Below are positions 1 through 8,647 of a stretch of 64,000 nt of DNA, piece by piece. Origin of the DNA: Sphingomonas aurantiaca (GTDB taxonomy: Bacteria > Pseudomonadota > Alphaproteobacteria > Sphingomonadales > Sphingomonadaceae); NCBI RefSeq assembly GCF_003050705.1, contig NZ_QAOG01000002.1:434001-498000 (forward strand), given 5' to 3'. The position numbers and the translations under genes were made by a program. Within the stretch, counting starts at the first letter, position 1. Every line of letters begins with the position of its first letter. A model generated the notes under the pieces. It was not told where the DNA came from, searched no databases, and saw only the letters and a program-made list of their open reading frames with translations.

Positions 1-51
1 GGGCGAACGGAAAAGGGTATGAGCGGAAAAAGGGGGGGCGAACGGAAAGGG

Positions 52-78
52 GCGCCCCTCGCTGCTGGCGAGGGGCGC
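52..78 (-). terminator. Terminator-like hairpin after sodC
   Basis: A perfect 11-bp stem (52-62 with 68-78) and 5-nt loop lie directly downstream of the sodC stop on the minus strand. The T tract after it is weak, so efficiency is uncertain. Confidence 0.6.
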
Positions 79-84
79 TGTTAC

Positions 85-621
85 TTAGCTTGCCTGGAAC
101 ACGCCGCAGGCGATGCGGCCGCCGCTGTTGCCGGCCGGGTCGGTCATCAGATCGTCGGGACCCGCATGCACCACGAACGCTGCGCCGTCCGCGTCGAGAA
201 GTCCGGCCATCGTCGCGCCGGGGATCGTCATGCCGATCGTGCCGCGGCCGTCGGTGCCGATGACGAGGTTGGGCATGTCGCCTTCGTGCGGGCCTTGCGG
301 GTTCATGCTGCCGTGCTTCATGCCCGTCGGGTTCCAATGGCCGCCCGCAGTCGTGAAGTCGGGTGCGTCGCAGCGGCCGACGGTGTGGATGTGCGCACCA
401 TGCGTGCCGGGGGCCATCGCCTTGGCGTCGAGCGTGAAGCGGACACCGCCGGCGACCTCGGTCGCGGTGGCGCGCCCGACGTCGACGCCGTTGGCGGTCA
501 TCAGCGTCGCGGTGGCGCGCTGGCCGCCCGCCATCGGGGTTCCGGTGTCCATTCCGGTCTTGGCGCAGGCGCTAAGGCCCATCGTTGCCGCGCCGATCAG
601 TGCCAGTGTCGCAATCCGCAT
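85..621 (-). CDS. sodC: Cu/Zn superoxide dismutase, lipoprotein
   Basis: This 178-aa SodC disproportionates superoxide in the periplasm. The N-terminus is a lipoprotein signal with an LSAC lipobox, so it is probably membrane-anchored. The copper-ligand pattern HGAHIHTVG, the zinc-loop HWNP motif, the internal HEGDMPN segment and the C-terminal GNSGGRIACG are all visible and match the family. It lies 45 bp downstream of thpR on the same strand and may be co-transcribed. A hairpin terminator follows its stop. Nothing looks broken. Confidence 0.93.
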   Translation of the reverse strand: MRIATLALIGAATMGLSACAKTGMDTGTPMAGGQRATATLMTANGVDVGRATATEVAGGVRFTLDAKAMAPGTHGAHIHTVGRCDAPDFTTAGGHWNPTGMKHGSMNPQGPHEGDMPNLVIGTDGRGTIGMTIPGATMAGLLDADGAAFVVHAGPDDLMTDPAGNSGGRIACGVFQAS

Positions 622-666
622 ATCGTCTCTCCCTGTTGATCTTTCTTGCGAACCCTTCGCCGTGGC

Positions 667-1224
667 TCAGGTTCCCCGCGGCGTATCGAGCGCCCATCGC
701 GCGACGGGTTCGTAGGTCGCGCCATCGCGCCCGAGATGGCTTTGGTACAGCACGAGATGGGGGAGCGGGAAGGGTGCACTGGCGAGCCCGGCATGTACCG
801 CCAGCCACGGATCGACCGCGAACCCGACGCCGGCCGAACGCGCGAGCCGCGCGACCGTCAGATGCGGGAGATAGGCGCGGCGTTCTGGCTCGAGACCCGC
901 GCGGACGCACGCCTGATCGACCTTGCGGTGGAGCGAAGCGAGCGCATCGTGCGGCGTCACGCCGACCCAGAGCGTATCGGTCCGCCCGCGTTTCTCGAAG
1001 CGACCGACTCCAGCGAGTGCGACGACCGGCGCGGGTGCGACGACATGGCTGAGCGCGACCGCGACATCTTCGGCGATCGGCCGCTCGACCGCGCCGATAA
1101 AGCGTAGCGTGATATGCAACTGCTTGTCGTCCTGCCAGCGCGCGGCGGGGACGCCCTCCATTATGTCGAGCAAGCTCTGACGGATAGGCGGCGGGGGCCG
1201 GAGGGCGATAAAGAGACGGATCAT
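667..1224 (-). CDS. thpR: RNA 2',3'-cyclic phosphodiesterase
   Basis: A 185-aa member of the 2H phosphoesterase (2'-5' RNA ligase/LigT) family, which opens 2',3'-cyclic phosphates on RNA ends. The two diagnostic HxT motifs are present: HITL near residue 36 and HLTV near residue 121. The start ATG at 1224 is preferred over an upstream GTG because the family begins with MIRLFIAL. It is divergent from the Bax-inhibitor gene and upstream of sodC. Confidence 0.88.
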   Translation of the reverse strand: MIRLFIALRPPPPIRQSLLDIMEGVPAARWQDDKQLHITLRFIGAVERPIAEDVAVALSHVVAPAPVVALAGVGRFEKRGRTDTLWVGVTPHDALASLHRKVDQACVRAGLEPERRAYLPHLTVARLARSAGVGFAVDPWLAVHAGLASAPFPLPHLVLYQSHLGRDGATYEPVARWALDTPRGT

Positions 1225-1346
1225 GGATGGCGGCAGGTTAACCGTCACTATGGCCTGCGATGCAACCACTCTGCTTGAAAAGCGTCGTGCAAGAGACGAT
1301 ATTCACCGTAACCGGCACGATGCCGGACAAAGGAGCTGATTTCACC

Positions 1347-2096
1347 ATGGCTAATTGGTCTGACCCCCGGCCCCGCGCCACGTCGTTCGGAACGACGGCC
1401 ACGGGGCAGCGTACCGAGGCCTATGACGCTGGTCTCCGGTCGTACATGCTGTCCGTCTACAACTATATGGGCTCGGCGGTGCTGCTGACCGGCATCGTCG
1501 CGATGCTGTTCGCCTGGGGCGGGGCGGAATCGCCTGCCGCACAGGTGTTCATGAGCGGCGGCATCCTGAAGTACGTCATCATGTTCTCGCCGCTGGCGAT
1601 CGTGTTCGGCATGAGCTTCGGCCAGAACCGGATGAGCACCGGCACGATGCAGATGCTGTTCTGGGGCTTTGCGGTCCTGATGGGCCTGTCGATGTCGACC
1701 ATCTTCCTGGTCTATAGCGGCACGTCGATCGCGGGTGCGTTCTTCGCGACCGCCGCCGGTTTCGCCGGGCTAAGCCTCTACGGCTACACGACGAAGCGTG
1801 ACCTGTCGGCATTCGGGACGTTCCTGATCATCGGCGTGGTCGGCCTGCTGGTCGCCAGCCTGATCAATATGTTCTTGCAGTCGGGCGTCATGCAGCTGGT
1901 CATCAGCGGCGTCGGCGTGCTGCTGTTCGCAGGCCTCACCGCCTATGACACGCAGCGTACCAAGAGCCTGTATGCGCAGGTCGCGGGCACTGACATGGTC
2001 GGCAAGGTCGTGATCATGTCGGCCCTCAGCCTGTATCTCGATTTTATCAACATGTTCATGTTCGTGCTGCGTCTGTTTGGTAGCAGCCGCAACTAA
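1347..2096 (+). CDS. Bax inhibitor-1/YccA family membrane protein
   Basis: This 249-aa protein has about seven hydrophobic helices and belongs to the BI-1/YccA (UPF0005) family of inner-membrane proteins, some of which are pH-sensitive ion leak channels. The C-terminal half has the family pattern AYDTQRTK followed by a last helix ending in LFGSSRN. The ATG at 1347 is chosen because AGGAG sits 16 bp upstream and the preceding in-frame codons look non-coding. A strong terminator follows at 2123. Confidence 0.9.
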   Translation: MANWSDPRPRATSFGTTATGQRTEAYDAGLRSYMLSVYNYMGSAVLLTGIVAMLFAWGGAESPAAQVFMSGGILKYVIMFSPLAIVFGMSFGQNRMSTGTMQMLFWGFAVLMGLSMSTIFLVYSGTSIAGAFFATAAGFAGLSLYGYTTKRDLSAFGTFLIIGVVGLLVASLINMFLQSGVMQLVISGVGVLLFAGLTAYDTQRTKSLYAQVAGTDMVGKVVIMSALSLYLDFINMFMFVLRLFGSSRN

Positions 2097-2122
2097 CTCC
2101 CGCTAAGGGTGTGACGAACGCA

Positions 2123-2153
2123 GGGCTCGGCGGGACACCGCCGGGCCCTTTTC
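2123..2153 (+). terminator. Rho-independent terminator after BI-1 gene
   Basis: An 11-bp GC-rich stem (2123-2133 with 2138-2148, one G-U pair) and 4-nt loop are followed by TTTTCTTTT. It sits just after the stop of the Bax-inhibitor gene and separates it from the transglutaminase gene. Confidence 0.85.
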
Positions 2154-2184
2154 TTTTGGCCTCAGGACAGGAATGGGACGCGCG

Positions 2185-2964
2185 ATGCGGCTCTCGATCG
2201 ACGTGCGTCTGGATTACGGGATCAGCGGCGATGCCGATGTGCTGCTCCAGATCGAAGCCGCGGCGATGGCCGACCAGAAGATCGAGTCGGAGTCGCTGAC
2301 GATCTGGTCCGACAGTCCGATTCGTGCGGTCCGCGGTGAGGACGGGATCGGCCAGCGCTGCTGGTCGCGCGGGCATGGCCGCTTCACCGCGGAGTATAAG
2401 TCGATCGTCGCGGTGTCGCGCGAGCGCGTCCAGCTCGAGCTGTATCCGGCAACTCCGCCGCGGATGCTCGACGGCGAGCTGACGCCGTATCTGATGCCGA
2501 GCCGCTATTGCCCGTCGGACCGCTTCGAAGGTTTTGTTGGGCGCGAGTTCGGCGGGCTGGAAGGCGGGCCGCTGGCCGCCGCGCTGACCGAATGGGTGTA
2601 CCAGTCGCTCGAATATCGGTGCGGATCGAGCAGCGGCGAGACGACCGCGCTCGACACGTTCGCGTCGCGATCGGGCGTGTGCCGCGATTACTCGCATCTG
2701 CTGGTGTCGCTGGCGCGCGCGGGCGGGATCCCGGCGCGGTGCGTGTCGGCCTATGCCCCCGGCGTCGATCCGCCCGATTTCCATGCGGTGGCGGAGCTGT
2801 GGCTGGCGGGCGACTGGCGGCTGATCGACGCGACGAAAATGGCGACGTGCAGCGATATCGCGCGGGTCTGCGTGGGCCGCGATGCGACCGACATCGCGTT
2901 CATGACGGTGTTCGGGCAGGCGTATCTCTGGGAGCAGCGGGTCACGGTCACGCCGCTCGACTGA
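2185..2964 (+). CDS. Transglutaminase-like cysteine peptidase family protein
   Basis: About 259 aa with an N-terminal beta-rich segment and a transglutaminase-like core. The catalytic triad can be read as Cys in SGVCRDYSH, His in DFHAVAELW and Asp in LIDATK. The family includes proteases and amidases acting on peptides; the substrate is unknown. Start 2185 matches the usual MRLSID beginning; ATG 2173 is an alternative with a slightly better spaced AGGA. No signal peptide is seen, so it is probably cytoplasmic. Confidence 0.87.
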   Translation: MRLSIDVRLDYGISGDADVLLQIEAAAMADQKIESESLTIWSDSPIRAVRGEDGIGQRCWSRGHGRFTAEYKSIVAVSRERVQLELYPATPPRMLDGELTPYLMPSRYCPSDRFEGFVGREFGGLEGGPLAAALTEWVYQSLEYRCGSSSGETTALDTFASRSGVCRDYSHLLVSLARAGGIPARCVSAYAPGVDPPDFHAVAELWLAGDWRLIDATKMATCSDIARVCVGRDATDIAFMTVFGQAYLWEQRVTVTPLD

Positions 2965-3063
2965 AGAGCCGTCCGTCATCCTGACCTTTGGGGGCGGGGG
3001 GCAGGAACGCTCTTGCCGCTGGACCGTTGGTCGTCGCAAAGTTTTCAAAGAGGAACAATCGCG

Positions 3064-3363
3064 ATGACCGACATAGACAAGAGCGCACTCGACAGCCTTT
3101 CGGTCGCACCCGACGACAAGGACGCCGAGGGCAAGACCTCAGGCCGCGATCCGCGCCAGGAAGCTGGCCAGGACAAGTCGATCGCCAAGCGCCTGCAGAA
3201 GAACCCCGACAGTGCCGACGCCCGCCTCGACAACGGGCTGGACGAGTCGATGGACGGCAGCGATCCGATCTCTGCGACTCAGCCGGGGTCGGGCAGCGAG
3301 CCGGCCAAGTCGTCGGGCTATGACGAGGATGCCGAGCGGGCGCTGCGCGAAAAGCAGGTATAA
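3064..3363 (+). CDS. Small hydrophilic hypothetical protein
   Basis: A 99-aa, highly charged, glycine- and serine-rich protein with no hydrophobic segment, probably disordered. AGAGGA is placed about 10 bp before ATG 3064. A strong terminator directly follows the stop, which supports a real transcription unit. No family or function is recognised. Confidence 0.65.
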   Translation: MTDIDKSALDSLSVAPDDKDAEGKTSGRDPRQEAGQDKSIAKRLQKNPDSADARLDNGLDESMDGSDPISATQPGSGSEPAKSSGYDEDAERALREKQV

Positions 3364-3387
3364 CGCACCATGATTGCCTGACGAATG

Positions 3388-3418
3388 GGCGCCGGTCGGA
3401 AACGACCGGCGCCTTTTT
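3388..3418 (+). terminator. Rho-independent terminator
   Basis: A perfect 11-bp stem (3388-3398 with 3403-3413) with a GAAA tetraloop, followed by TTTTT, 24 bp after the stop of the small hydrophilic protein gene. Confidence 0.9.
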
Positions 3419-3600
3419 GTTGCCCGGACGTCGCGCAACGTAATCGAATCGCTCGATTTGGTTCGGTTCGTCGCACTCTTGTTGCAGCGCAACAGCTTTC
3501 ATGGTCGCTTGGCGTTACGGAAAGATGACGCGCATTTCGGTCGTTGTTAACCATCCGAGCGCATAGTCTGCAGGTTCCTTGACGAGAGCGGGGTGACGAC

Positions 3601-4155
3601 ATGGCTTCCAGAATGACACCGGCACAGGGCTCGACGACGCTGGCCGAGATGAAGGAATTCGCGGGCTTTCCCGGCGCCACGCAGCGCTATATCCGCCGGT
3701 CGCTCGATGTCGGGCTGGATCGCGAGGACGCGATGCTCCGCTGGTCGCGCGACGTCGTCGAGGCGGCGTCCATCCGGGCGCAGGCGCGGCTGTACAACTC
3801 GCTACCCGATCTGCGCGCGCTGGTGCCCGACGACAGCGGGCTCGACTCGATCGAACCGTTCCTCGCGCCGCTGATGACGCTCGTCGCGTTCGACCTGGGA
3901 CAGGGGCGGCTGACGAGCTTCTCGGCGCTGCGCTTCCTGTACGAGCGGTTGATCGGTGCCGAGGTGCGGCCGTGGCTGCCCTCGGCCTTTTGTGCGGCGG
4001 CGGCGCTGCCGCATCTGCATCCCGAATTGCGGCGCAAGCTGCTCCAGTCGATCAGCGAGGCGGCGGCGACCGCGTCGGGCTGGTCGAACCGGCAGCCGGC
4101 CTTCTTCCCCTATTGGGTCGAGAAGGTGGATTCGGGGACGACGCTGGCCAGCTGA
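3601..4155 (+). CDS. Conserved-looking hypothetical protein
   Basis: A 184-aa protein, predicted mostly alpha-helical, with no signal peptide or membrane segment. Codon use is like its neighbours, so it looks genuinely coded. No catalytic motif is visible and I do not recognise a family. It converges on the extensin-like gene (10-bp gap). The 180 bp upstream contain no other gene. Confidence 0.65.
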   Translation: MASRMTPAQGSTTLAEMKEFAGFPGATQRYIRRSLDVGLDREDAMLRWSRDVVEAASIRAQARLYNSLPDLRALVPDDSGLDSIEPFLAPLMTLVAFDLGQGRLTSFSALRFLYERLIGAEVRPWLPSAFCAAAALPHLHPELRRKLLQSISEAAATASGWSNRQPAFFPYWVEKVDSGTTLAS

Positions 4156-4165
4156 TCGCGCCACG

Positions 4166-4894
4166 CTAGCGGCAGGCGCGCCAGCCCATCGATCCGCGAT
4201 CGGCCTGGTCGAGATGCAGGTGATCGGCATGCGCGGCGTTATAGTCGGGGGACAAGGTCGTCGCGAACAGCGTGCAGGCGCCGTCGCGGACTTCGCGCAG
4301 GAACGCGGACTTGGCATCGCCTCTTCTCCAGTCGCGCACGACGGTGATGCGGGTGCCATCGGTGAGGCGGAAGCCGGCAATGTCGATCGCGTCGGCGGTG
4401 GAATGCTCGCTCCAGTTGCCCGCATCGCGCCCGTAGATCCGCCGGCAGCTATAGCTGCCGAAATGATCGATACTCGCGACCCGCGCCCCGAAATGACGCT
4501 CGGCCGCGGGCTGGACGATGTTCCATTCCCACATCGACAGCGCCGCCGCAACCGGGCAGGCGACGCCGAGCCCGGGCGGCACGAACGCGATTTTGCGCGC
4601 GCCGCCGGTCAGCCTGACGCCGTCCGAGTAGCCGCATTGTCCTTCGCCCTTGCGCGGTGGCAGGACGGCGTAGCGCACGCCGGCGCGGTCCAGCAGCGCG
4701 CGGCATTGCGGGAAGTCGCTGGTCAGCGCGGCCAGCTTGCGTCCGGTGAACATCCCGATCGGCTGGCCGAGATCGAGCGGCGCCCAGGGCAGGTCCTGCG
4801 GGCGGCCGCGAGTCACCGCCCAGAGCATCAGCGCTAGCGTCGCGAAGACCGCCAGCCCGACGAGCCAGCCCAGGATCCGCCGCACCGCGCGCAT
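4166..4894 (-). CDS. Extensin-like family protein
   Basis: A 242-aa protein with an N-terminal membrane anchor or signal (residues ~8-28) and the extensin-like C-terminal domain common in alphaproteobacteria. The diagnostic motifs are paired Cys residues, the SEHSTADAIDI segment and HADHLHLD near the end. These resemble the metal-binding pattern of the peptidoglycan-acting LAS/VanY fold. It probably acts on the cell wall in the periplasm, which is inference from fold similarity. It starts 1 nt after the stop of the Nudix gene, so the two are likely one operon. Confidence 0.82.
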   Translation of the reverse strand: MRAVRRILGWLVGLAVFATLALMLWAVTRGRPQDLPWAPLDLGQPIGMFTGRKLAALTSDFPQCRALLDRAGVRYAVLPPRKGEGQCGYSDGVRLTGGARKIAFVPPGLGVACPVAAALSMWEWNIVQPAAERHFGARVASIDHFGSYSCRRIYGRDAGNWSEHSTADAIDIAGFRLTDGTRITVVRDWRRGDAKSAFLREVRDGACTLFATTLSPDYNAAHADHLHLDQADRGSMGWRACR

Positions 4895-4895
4895 C

Positions 4896-5678
4896 TCAGC
4901 CGCGTACCGCGTCGGACATCGGCTCCGACGTTACCGGATAGCCGAGGTCGGGCGGGATGCAGAGATGCTCGACCTCGCCGTGCGTGTCGCTCGGCCGCAT
5001 TTCCGTCCAGGGCGTGACGGTCCGCACCGGGTGTGCGCGCGCATCCGCGACCGCCGCGTCGAAATCGGCGAACTGCGCGAGGCGCTCGAGATTGCGCCGC
5101 GTCGGGAAGATGATCGTCGCGCGGCCCGCGTCCGCCTGCGCCAGCACGTCGGCGGCGGTCGCCCAGATCAGCCGGACATTCTCGGTTGCATCGACCCGCG
5201 CCTCGGGAGCGTCCGCCGGCAGCCGCGCCAGATAGAAATGCGTGTCGAAGATCCGGGCATGCGCGTGCGCGGGCCGCCAGCGCGCGAAATATTCGAGCGA
5301 GTCGAGGTCGAGGCTGGCGCCCGCCTCCGCCAGCGCCTCGCCGAAGACGGTCCCGGCGTGGAGCATCGCGCGCAACCGCTCGAACACCGCAGGCGACGGC
5401 ATTGGCGACAGGCCGACCGGCAGCCCGACCTCCTCTATCGTCTCGCGGATCGCGGCAATGCGCGCGGCGGCGTTGCCATCGGGGTGGCCCGACTCCGCGG
5501 CCAGAGCATGGTCGCCCGGATCGATCCGACCGCCGGGAAACACCAGTGCGCCGCCGGCGAACATCATCGCCTTTGCCCGCTCGACGAACAACAGCTCGGG
5601 CGGTCCGGCGGCGGCATCGCGGAACAGCACGAGCGTCGCGGCGGGGATCGCTGGCGTGAGGGGCGGACTATCGGTCAT
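4896..5678 (-). CDS. Nudix hydrolase
   Basis: A 260-aa protein with a Nudix fold. The Nudix box is recognisable around residues 46-86 (GGRIDPGD through RETIEEVGL) with an insertion of about 13 residues compared with the classical 23-residue box. This is as in the NUDT7/NUDT19-like CoA/acyl-CoA diphosphatase group. The exact substrate cannot be told. It is the first gene of a two-gene unit with the extensin-like gene. Confidence 0.82.
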   Translation of the reverse strand: MTDSPPLTPAIPAATLVLFRDAAAGPPELLFVERAKAMMFAGGALVFPGGRIDPGDHALAAESGHPDGNAAARIAAIRETIEEVGLPVGLSPMPSPAVFERLRAMLHAGTVFGEALAEAGASLDLDSLEYFARWRPAHAHARIFDTHFYLARLPADAPEARVDATENVRLIWATAADVLAQADAGRATIIFPTRRNLERLAQFADFDAAVADARAHPVRTVTPWTEMRPSDTHGEVEHLCIPPDLGYPVTSEPMSDAVRG

Positions 5679-5736
5679 GTCGCGGTGTAACGCGCCACCC
5701 CGCGATCGGGTAGCCTGGGCAAAACGTCCAACGATC

Positions 5737-7083
5737 TCAACGCGGGGCCTGCGTCAGGGGTGCGGCCGTTACCGTCTCTGGCGCCGCCCTTGGCGCGGCA
5801 TAGGATAGCGACCAGCCCGCCGGCAGATAGTCGGTCGACATGTAGTAATAGAACAGGCACGTCCCGTCGCGCCGGTAGGTACCGCCCTTGACGAGGCCGA
5901 GTGCGACCGTGCCGTCGAACACCGGCGCGCCGCTGTCGCCGCCCTTGCAAGTCGGGCCCTCGACCGCGACCCAGGTGGGCAGGCAGGCGCCGCCGCACAG
6001 ATCGCCGGCGGGCGCGAAATCGACCATCGCGACCAGCGCGCAGCTATAGCCGGTCCGCTCGCCGCGATGGCAGACGAAATCGCCCGCGCGCGTGCTCTCG
6101 CGGTTTCGCCAGGTCGAGACGGGGCGCGTGAGCGTCTTTGCTGTGTTGGCGTAGAAGGTTGCGGGGAAGGAGGGGGGCAGCGGCGCGGCGGTGGCGACGG
6201 TGTTGATCTGGACATCCTGATAGCCCCAGCCCCATTGCCCGACGAATTCGAGCGGCACGCTGCCTTGGCGCGAGTCGACATAGGTGAGCGTGTCGGGGCA
6301 ATGCGCCGCGGTCGCGATGCCCGAGCGCGATCCGTCGGTGACAACGAAGCCGGTGGTGCAGGCATAGCGCTTGCCATCGACCGTCCCGACGACCCGCGCG
6401 CCGCCCTCGACCGTTGGTGTCGGGGCAATCGCCGCGGGGGCCGCGTCGCTGGAGATAGTCTGGGGCGAGGGCCTGAGATCGCTGGTGGTTTGGTCGATCG
6501 CCTCGATCTGGACAGGAACGCCCGTCATCGCCGCGATCTGTGCCTGGACCGCGCCGCCGCGATCGCGCTCGGCATCGCGGCCGCTGATCATCACGACCAG
6601 CGCACCCGTGCGCGGATCGATCCCGAGCCCCGGCGGATGCGGCAGCGCCGCGCGGATCTGCGCTTGATGCGTGGCGATGACCGCGAGCATCCCCGTTCGG
6701 TTCATCGCGGCCCCGGTGCGGAACACGATCGGGACGTCGATACCACCGGCGACGATCGACTGGTCCGCGACTGGGTCCGTGCCGGTCAGCAGGATGACGA
6801 TCCGATAGCTCGGGCGATGCTCGATCACGATCCCCGCCCAGCGATCACGATAGGTCTCGCGCAGGCGGTCGGTCACGGCGACGCTGTCGGCCTGCGCGCG
6901 CAGCCGGTGCATCGCCTCGTCCAGCGTCACGCCGAACGCGCGCGCATATTCGCCCGCATCCTGCATCAGCGCATCGATGGGCATCTGGACGCGCGGGACG
7001 GGCGCCGTCGGAGTCTGCGCCATGACCGGTGGCTGGAGCGCGATCAGCAGGGAAAGGGCCAAGGCGAGCCGGGCTCGAAACAT
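5737..7083 (-). CDS. Secreted trypsin-like serine protease with pro-region
   Basis: About 448 aa from ATG 7083, which begins a clear signal peptide cleaved near VMAQ. A ~210-residue pro-region with two repeated ~80-residue segments resembles the pro-domains of alpha-lytic protease/streptogrisin-type enzymes. The S1 domain follows, with His in ATAAHC (~residue 261), a likely Asp in YQDVQ (~290) and the nucleophile in KGGDSGAPV (Ser ~384). Paired cysteines suggest disulphides. Likely an exported peptidase with an intramolecular chaperone pro-peptide; the specificity is unknown. Confidence 0.82.
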   Translation of the reverse strand: MFRARLALALSLLIALQPPVMAQTPTAPVPRVQMPIDALMQDAGEYARAFGVTLDEAMHRLRAQADSVAVTDRLRETYRDRWAGIVIEHRPSYRIVILLTGTDPVADQSIVAGGIDVPIVFRTGAAMNRTGMLAVIATHQAQIRAALPHPPGLGIDPRTGALVVMISGRDAERDRGGAVQAQIAAMTGVPVQIEAIDQTTSDLRPSPQTISSDAAPAAIAPTPTVEGGARVVGTVDGKRYACTTGFVVTDGSRSGIATAAHCPDTLTYVDSRQGSVPLEFVGQWGWGYQDVQINTVATAAPLPPSFPATFYANTAKTLTRPVSTWRNRESTRAGDFVCHRGERTGYSCALVAMVDFAPAGDLCGGACLPTWVAVEGPTCKGGDSGAPVFDGTVALGLVKGGTYRRDGTCLFYYYMSTDYLPAGWSLSYAAPRAAPETVTAAPLTQAPR

Positions 7084-7315
7084 CGACATTGATCGGGCAT
7101 CGCACAGGAGAAGCGGGAAAGGGCCTGATGCCGTACCCCAGACGTTCAAACGCATGCAGTCTGCCGTCCGATCCCGCGAAGGGTAGCGTGCCGACACGGC
7201 CTTGCGGCGTGCGCGGGCGTGGCTCTGTTACTTAGGACACCACAGCGACGGCGCATGCGCGATCGTCGCACATGCACCGTCCTGCGGTGTTTAGTCCGTG
7301 CCGGCGATCGCCGGG

Positions 7316-7900
7316 TCAGATCAGCCCTTCATGCTGCATCGCGGTCTGTACCGAGGGGCGAGTCATCAGCCGGTCGCGGAACGCGGCGAGCTTGGCGGGA
7401 ACCTCGATCGCGTTCTTCTTCGCCCAGAGCAGCATGACGAACAGGTAGAAATCCGCCACGCTGACGTCCGCGCCGAGCAGGAAATCGCCCTGCATCGTAT
7501 CCGCCAGATACGTCATCCGCTTGACGATCATGTCAGACGCCTTGGCCTTTTCATCGTCGCCGGCGCCCGAGAAGAACGGCTTGAAGCTCTTGTGGATCTC
7601 GGTCGAGATGAACGCGAGCGCTTCAAGCAGGTGCGTATGGCCCATCGCGCCCGCGGGCTTGAGAGCGGTATCCTGGTGCGCGATCCAGTCGAGGATGGCG
7701 ATGTTCTCGCTCAGCGTCTCGCCCGAATCGAGCGTCAGCGCAGGCACATAGCCCTTGGGATTGATCGCGGTGTAATCGGCACCGCTCTCGGTCCGCTTGG
7801 CCTTCAGATCGACCTTTTCATGTTCGAACGACAATCCCGCTTCATGCAGCGCGATATGGTCTGCCAGGCTGCAGGCGCCGGGCGCATAATAGAGCTTCAT
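7316..7900 (-). CDS. Glutathione S-transferase (beta-class-like)
   Basis: A 194-aa GST with an N-terminal thioredoxin fold beginning MKLYYAPGACSL. The cysteine at position 10 is typical of bacterial beta-class enzymes. NPKGYVPAL and GETLSENIAI form the glutathione site, and an all-helical C-terminal domain contains SVADFYLF. ATG 7900 is chosen because upstream in-frame sequence is low-complexity and a purine-rich GGAGAG lies just before it. Cytosolic; electrophile substrate unknown. Confidence 0.92.
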   Translation of the reverse strand: MKLYYAPGACSLADHIALHEAGLSFEHEKVDLKAKRTESGADYTAINPKGYVPALTLDSGETLSENIAILDWIAHQDTALKPAGAMGHTHLLEALAFISTEIHKSFKPFFSGAGDDEKAKASDMIVKRMTYLADTMQGDFLLGADVSVADFYLFVMLLWAKKNAIEVPAKLAAFRDRLMTRPSVQTAMQHEGLI

Positions 7901-7985
7901 CGGTTTTCTCTCCGTGGTGGACGGCGTGAACGCGCGGGATGTCGATCGGCTGCCCGGCCGTTGCGGGCGGCGGGCGGGAAATGGC

Positions 7986-8255
7986 TTATTCGAGATCGTC
8001 GTCGTCGATGACCACGACGTTGGCGTTGGGCCGCTGGTCGGCGACATCGGCGCAGACGTCGAGGATCTCGTCGCTGAACCGCTCGAACAGTTCGAGCGCG
8101 TCGTTATCGGGTTCGTCGCCGCTCAGTTCCTGGAGAACGGCATATTTGACGGCAAAGTCGCGCTCGTCGCCGTCGATTTCAGCGGTGAACTCGATCTGCT
8201 GCGCGATGTCGTTGTCGGTGAGGCTGGCTTGGTCGACGGTGATACGGCTGGGCAT
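7986..8255 (-). CDS. Small acidic protein, DUF1488-like
   Basis: An 89-aa very acidic protein ending in a run of Asp. Size and pattern resemble the DUF1488 family, but the match is by eye only. The start ATG at 8255 is preceded by CCAGGAGACC, a good ribosome binding site. It lies 85 bp upstream of the GST gene on the same strand. Function unknown. Confidence 0.7.
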   Translation of the reverse strand: MPSRITVDQASLTDNDIAQQIEFTAEIDGDERDFAVKYAVLQELSGDEPDNDALELFERFSDEILDVCADVADQRPNANVVVIDDDDLE

Positions 8256-8377
8256 GGCGTGGGTCTCCTGGAAAAGGACAGGCACTGCCCAAGAGCGGTG
8301 ACTCAGGCAAGGGGTCGCGTGTCTAACGGCGGCCGAGTGTGCGCGTTGCGGCGTATCGGGCGGCCGGCATAACGACC

Positions 8378-8399
8378 GATATGGACCATGTTCCATATC
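8378..8399. promoter_or_regulatory. Perfect 8-bp-arm inverted repeat
   Basis: GATATGGA and TCCATATC are separated by 6 bp. The site lies between the DUF1488-like gene and the structured RNA candidate, a position suitable for an operator. The binding protein is unknown. Confidence 0.4.
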
Positions 8400-8577
8400 G
8401 CAGCCCGATGGGTTGAGGCGTAGTCTCAAACAGGCCGTCACAGCGGCCGGGACTCGCGGTGTTTCAGCCACGTCGCGTGTTCTGGGTGGAACTCCCTCTG
8501 TTGCCCTTAAAGGCCGCTGTGGCGCCACTATCGGGTGTAACCGAGCCGGTCTCGTCATGGCTCGGGGTGCCTGCAAC
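8400..8577 (+). ncRNA. Structured RNA candidate, possibly 6S-like
   Basis: No protein is convincing here, but the sequence folds well on paper. A perfect 10-bp stem (8439-8448 with 8512-8521) encloses a ~60-nt arm, an outer pairing of 8401-8409 with 8529-8537 closes it, and a second perfect 7-bp hairpin follows (8541-8547 with 8559-8565). A CCTTAAA stretch on the 3' side of the central region resembles the 3' bubble of enterobacterial 6S RNA. The usual zapA/fau neighbours of ssrS are absent, so identity is weak. The strand is inferred. Confidence 0.38.
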
Positions 8578-8647
8578 TAGCCCGGTCCGCCACCGCAGTG
8601 GGCCCCGCGCAGCAAGGTGATGGAGATCCTGATGGGTGTACCAAACA

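Noticed and set aside
1..50. Repeated GGGCGAACGGAAA (1-13 and 37-49) at the left edge
   Set aside because: Only two short purine-rich copies; no larger element can be seen at the window edge. No CRISPR array is seen anywhere in the window.
4737..5690. Long plus-strand open frames opposite the Nudix and extensin-like genes
   Set aside because: Arg-rich antisense shadows of well-supported genes; no motif or ribosome site.
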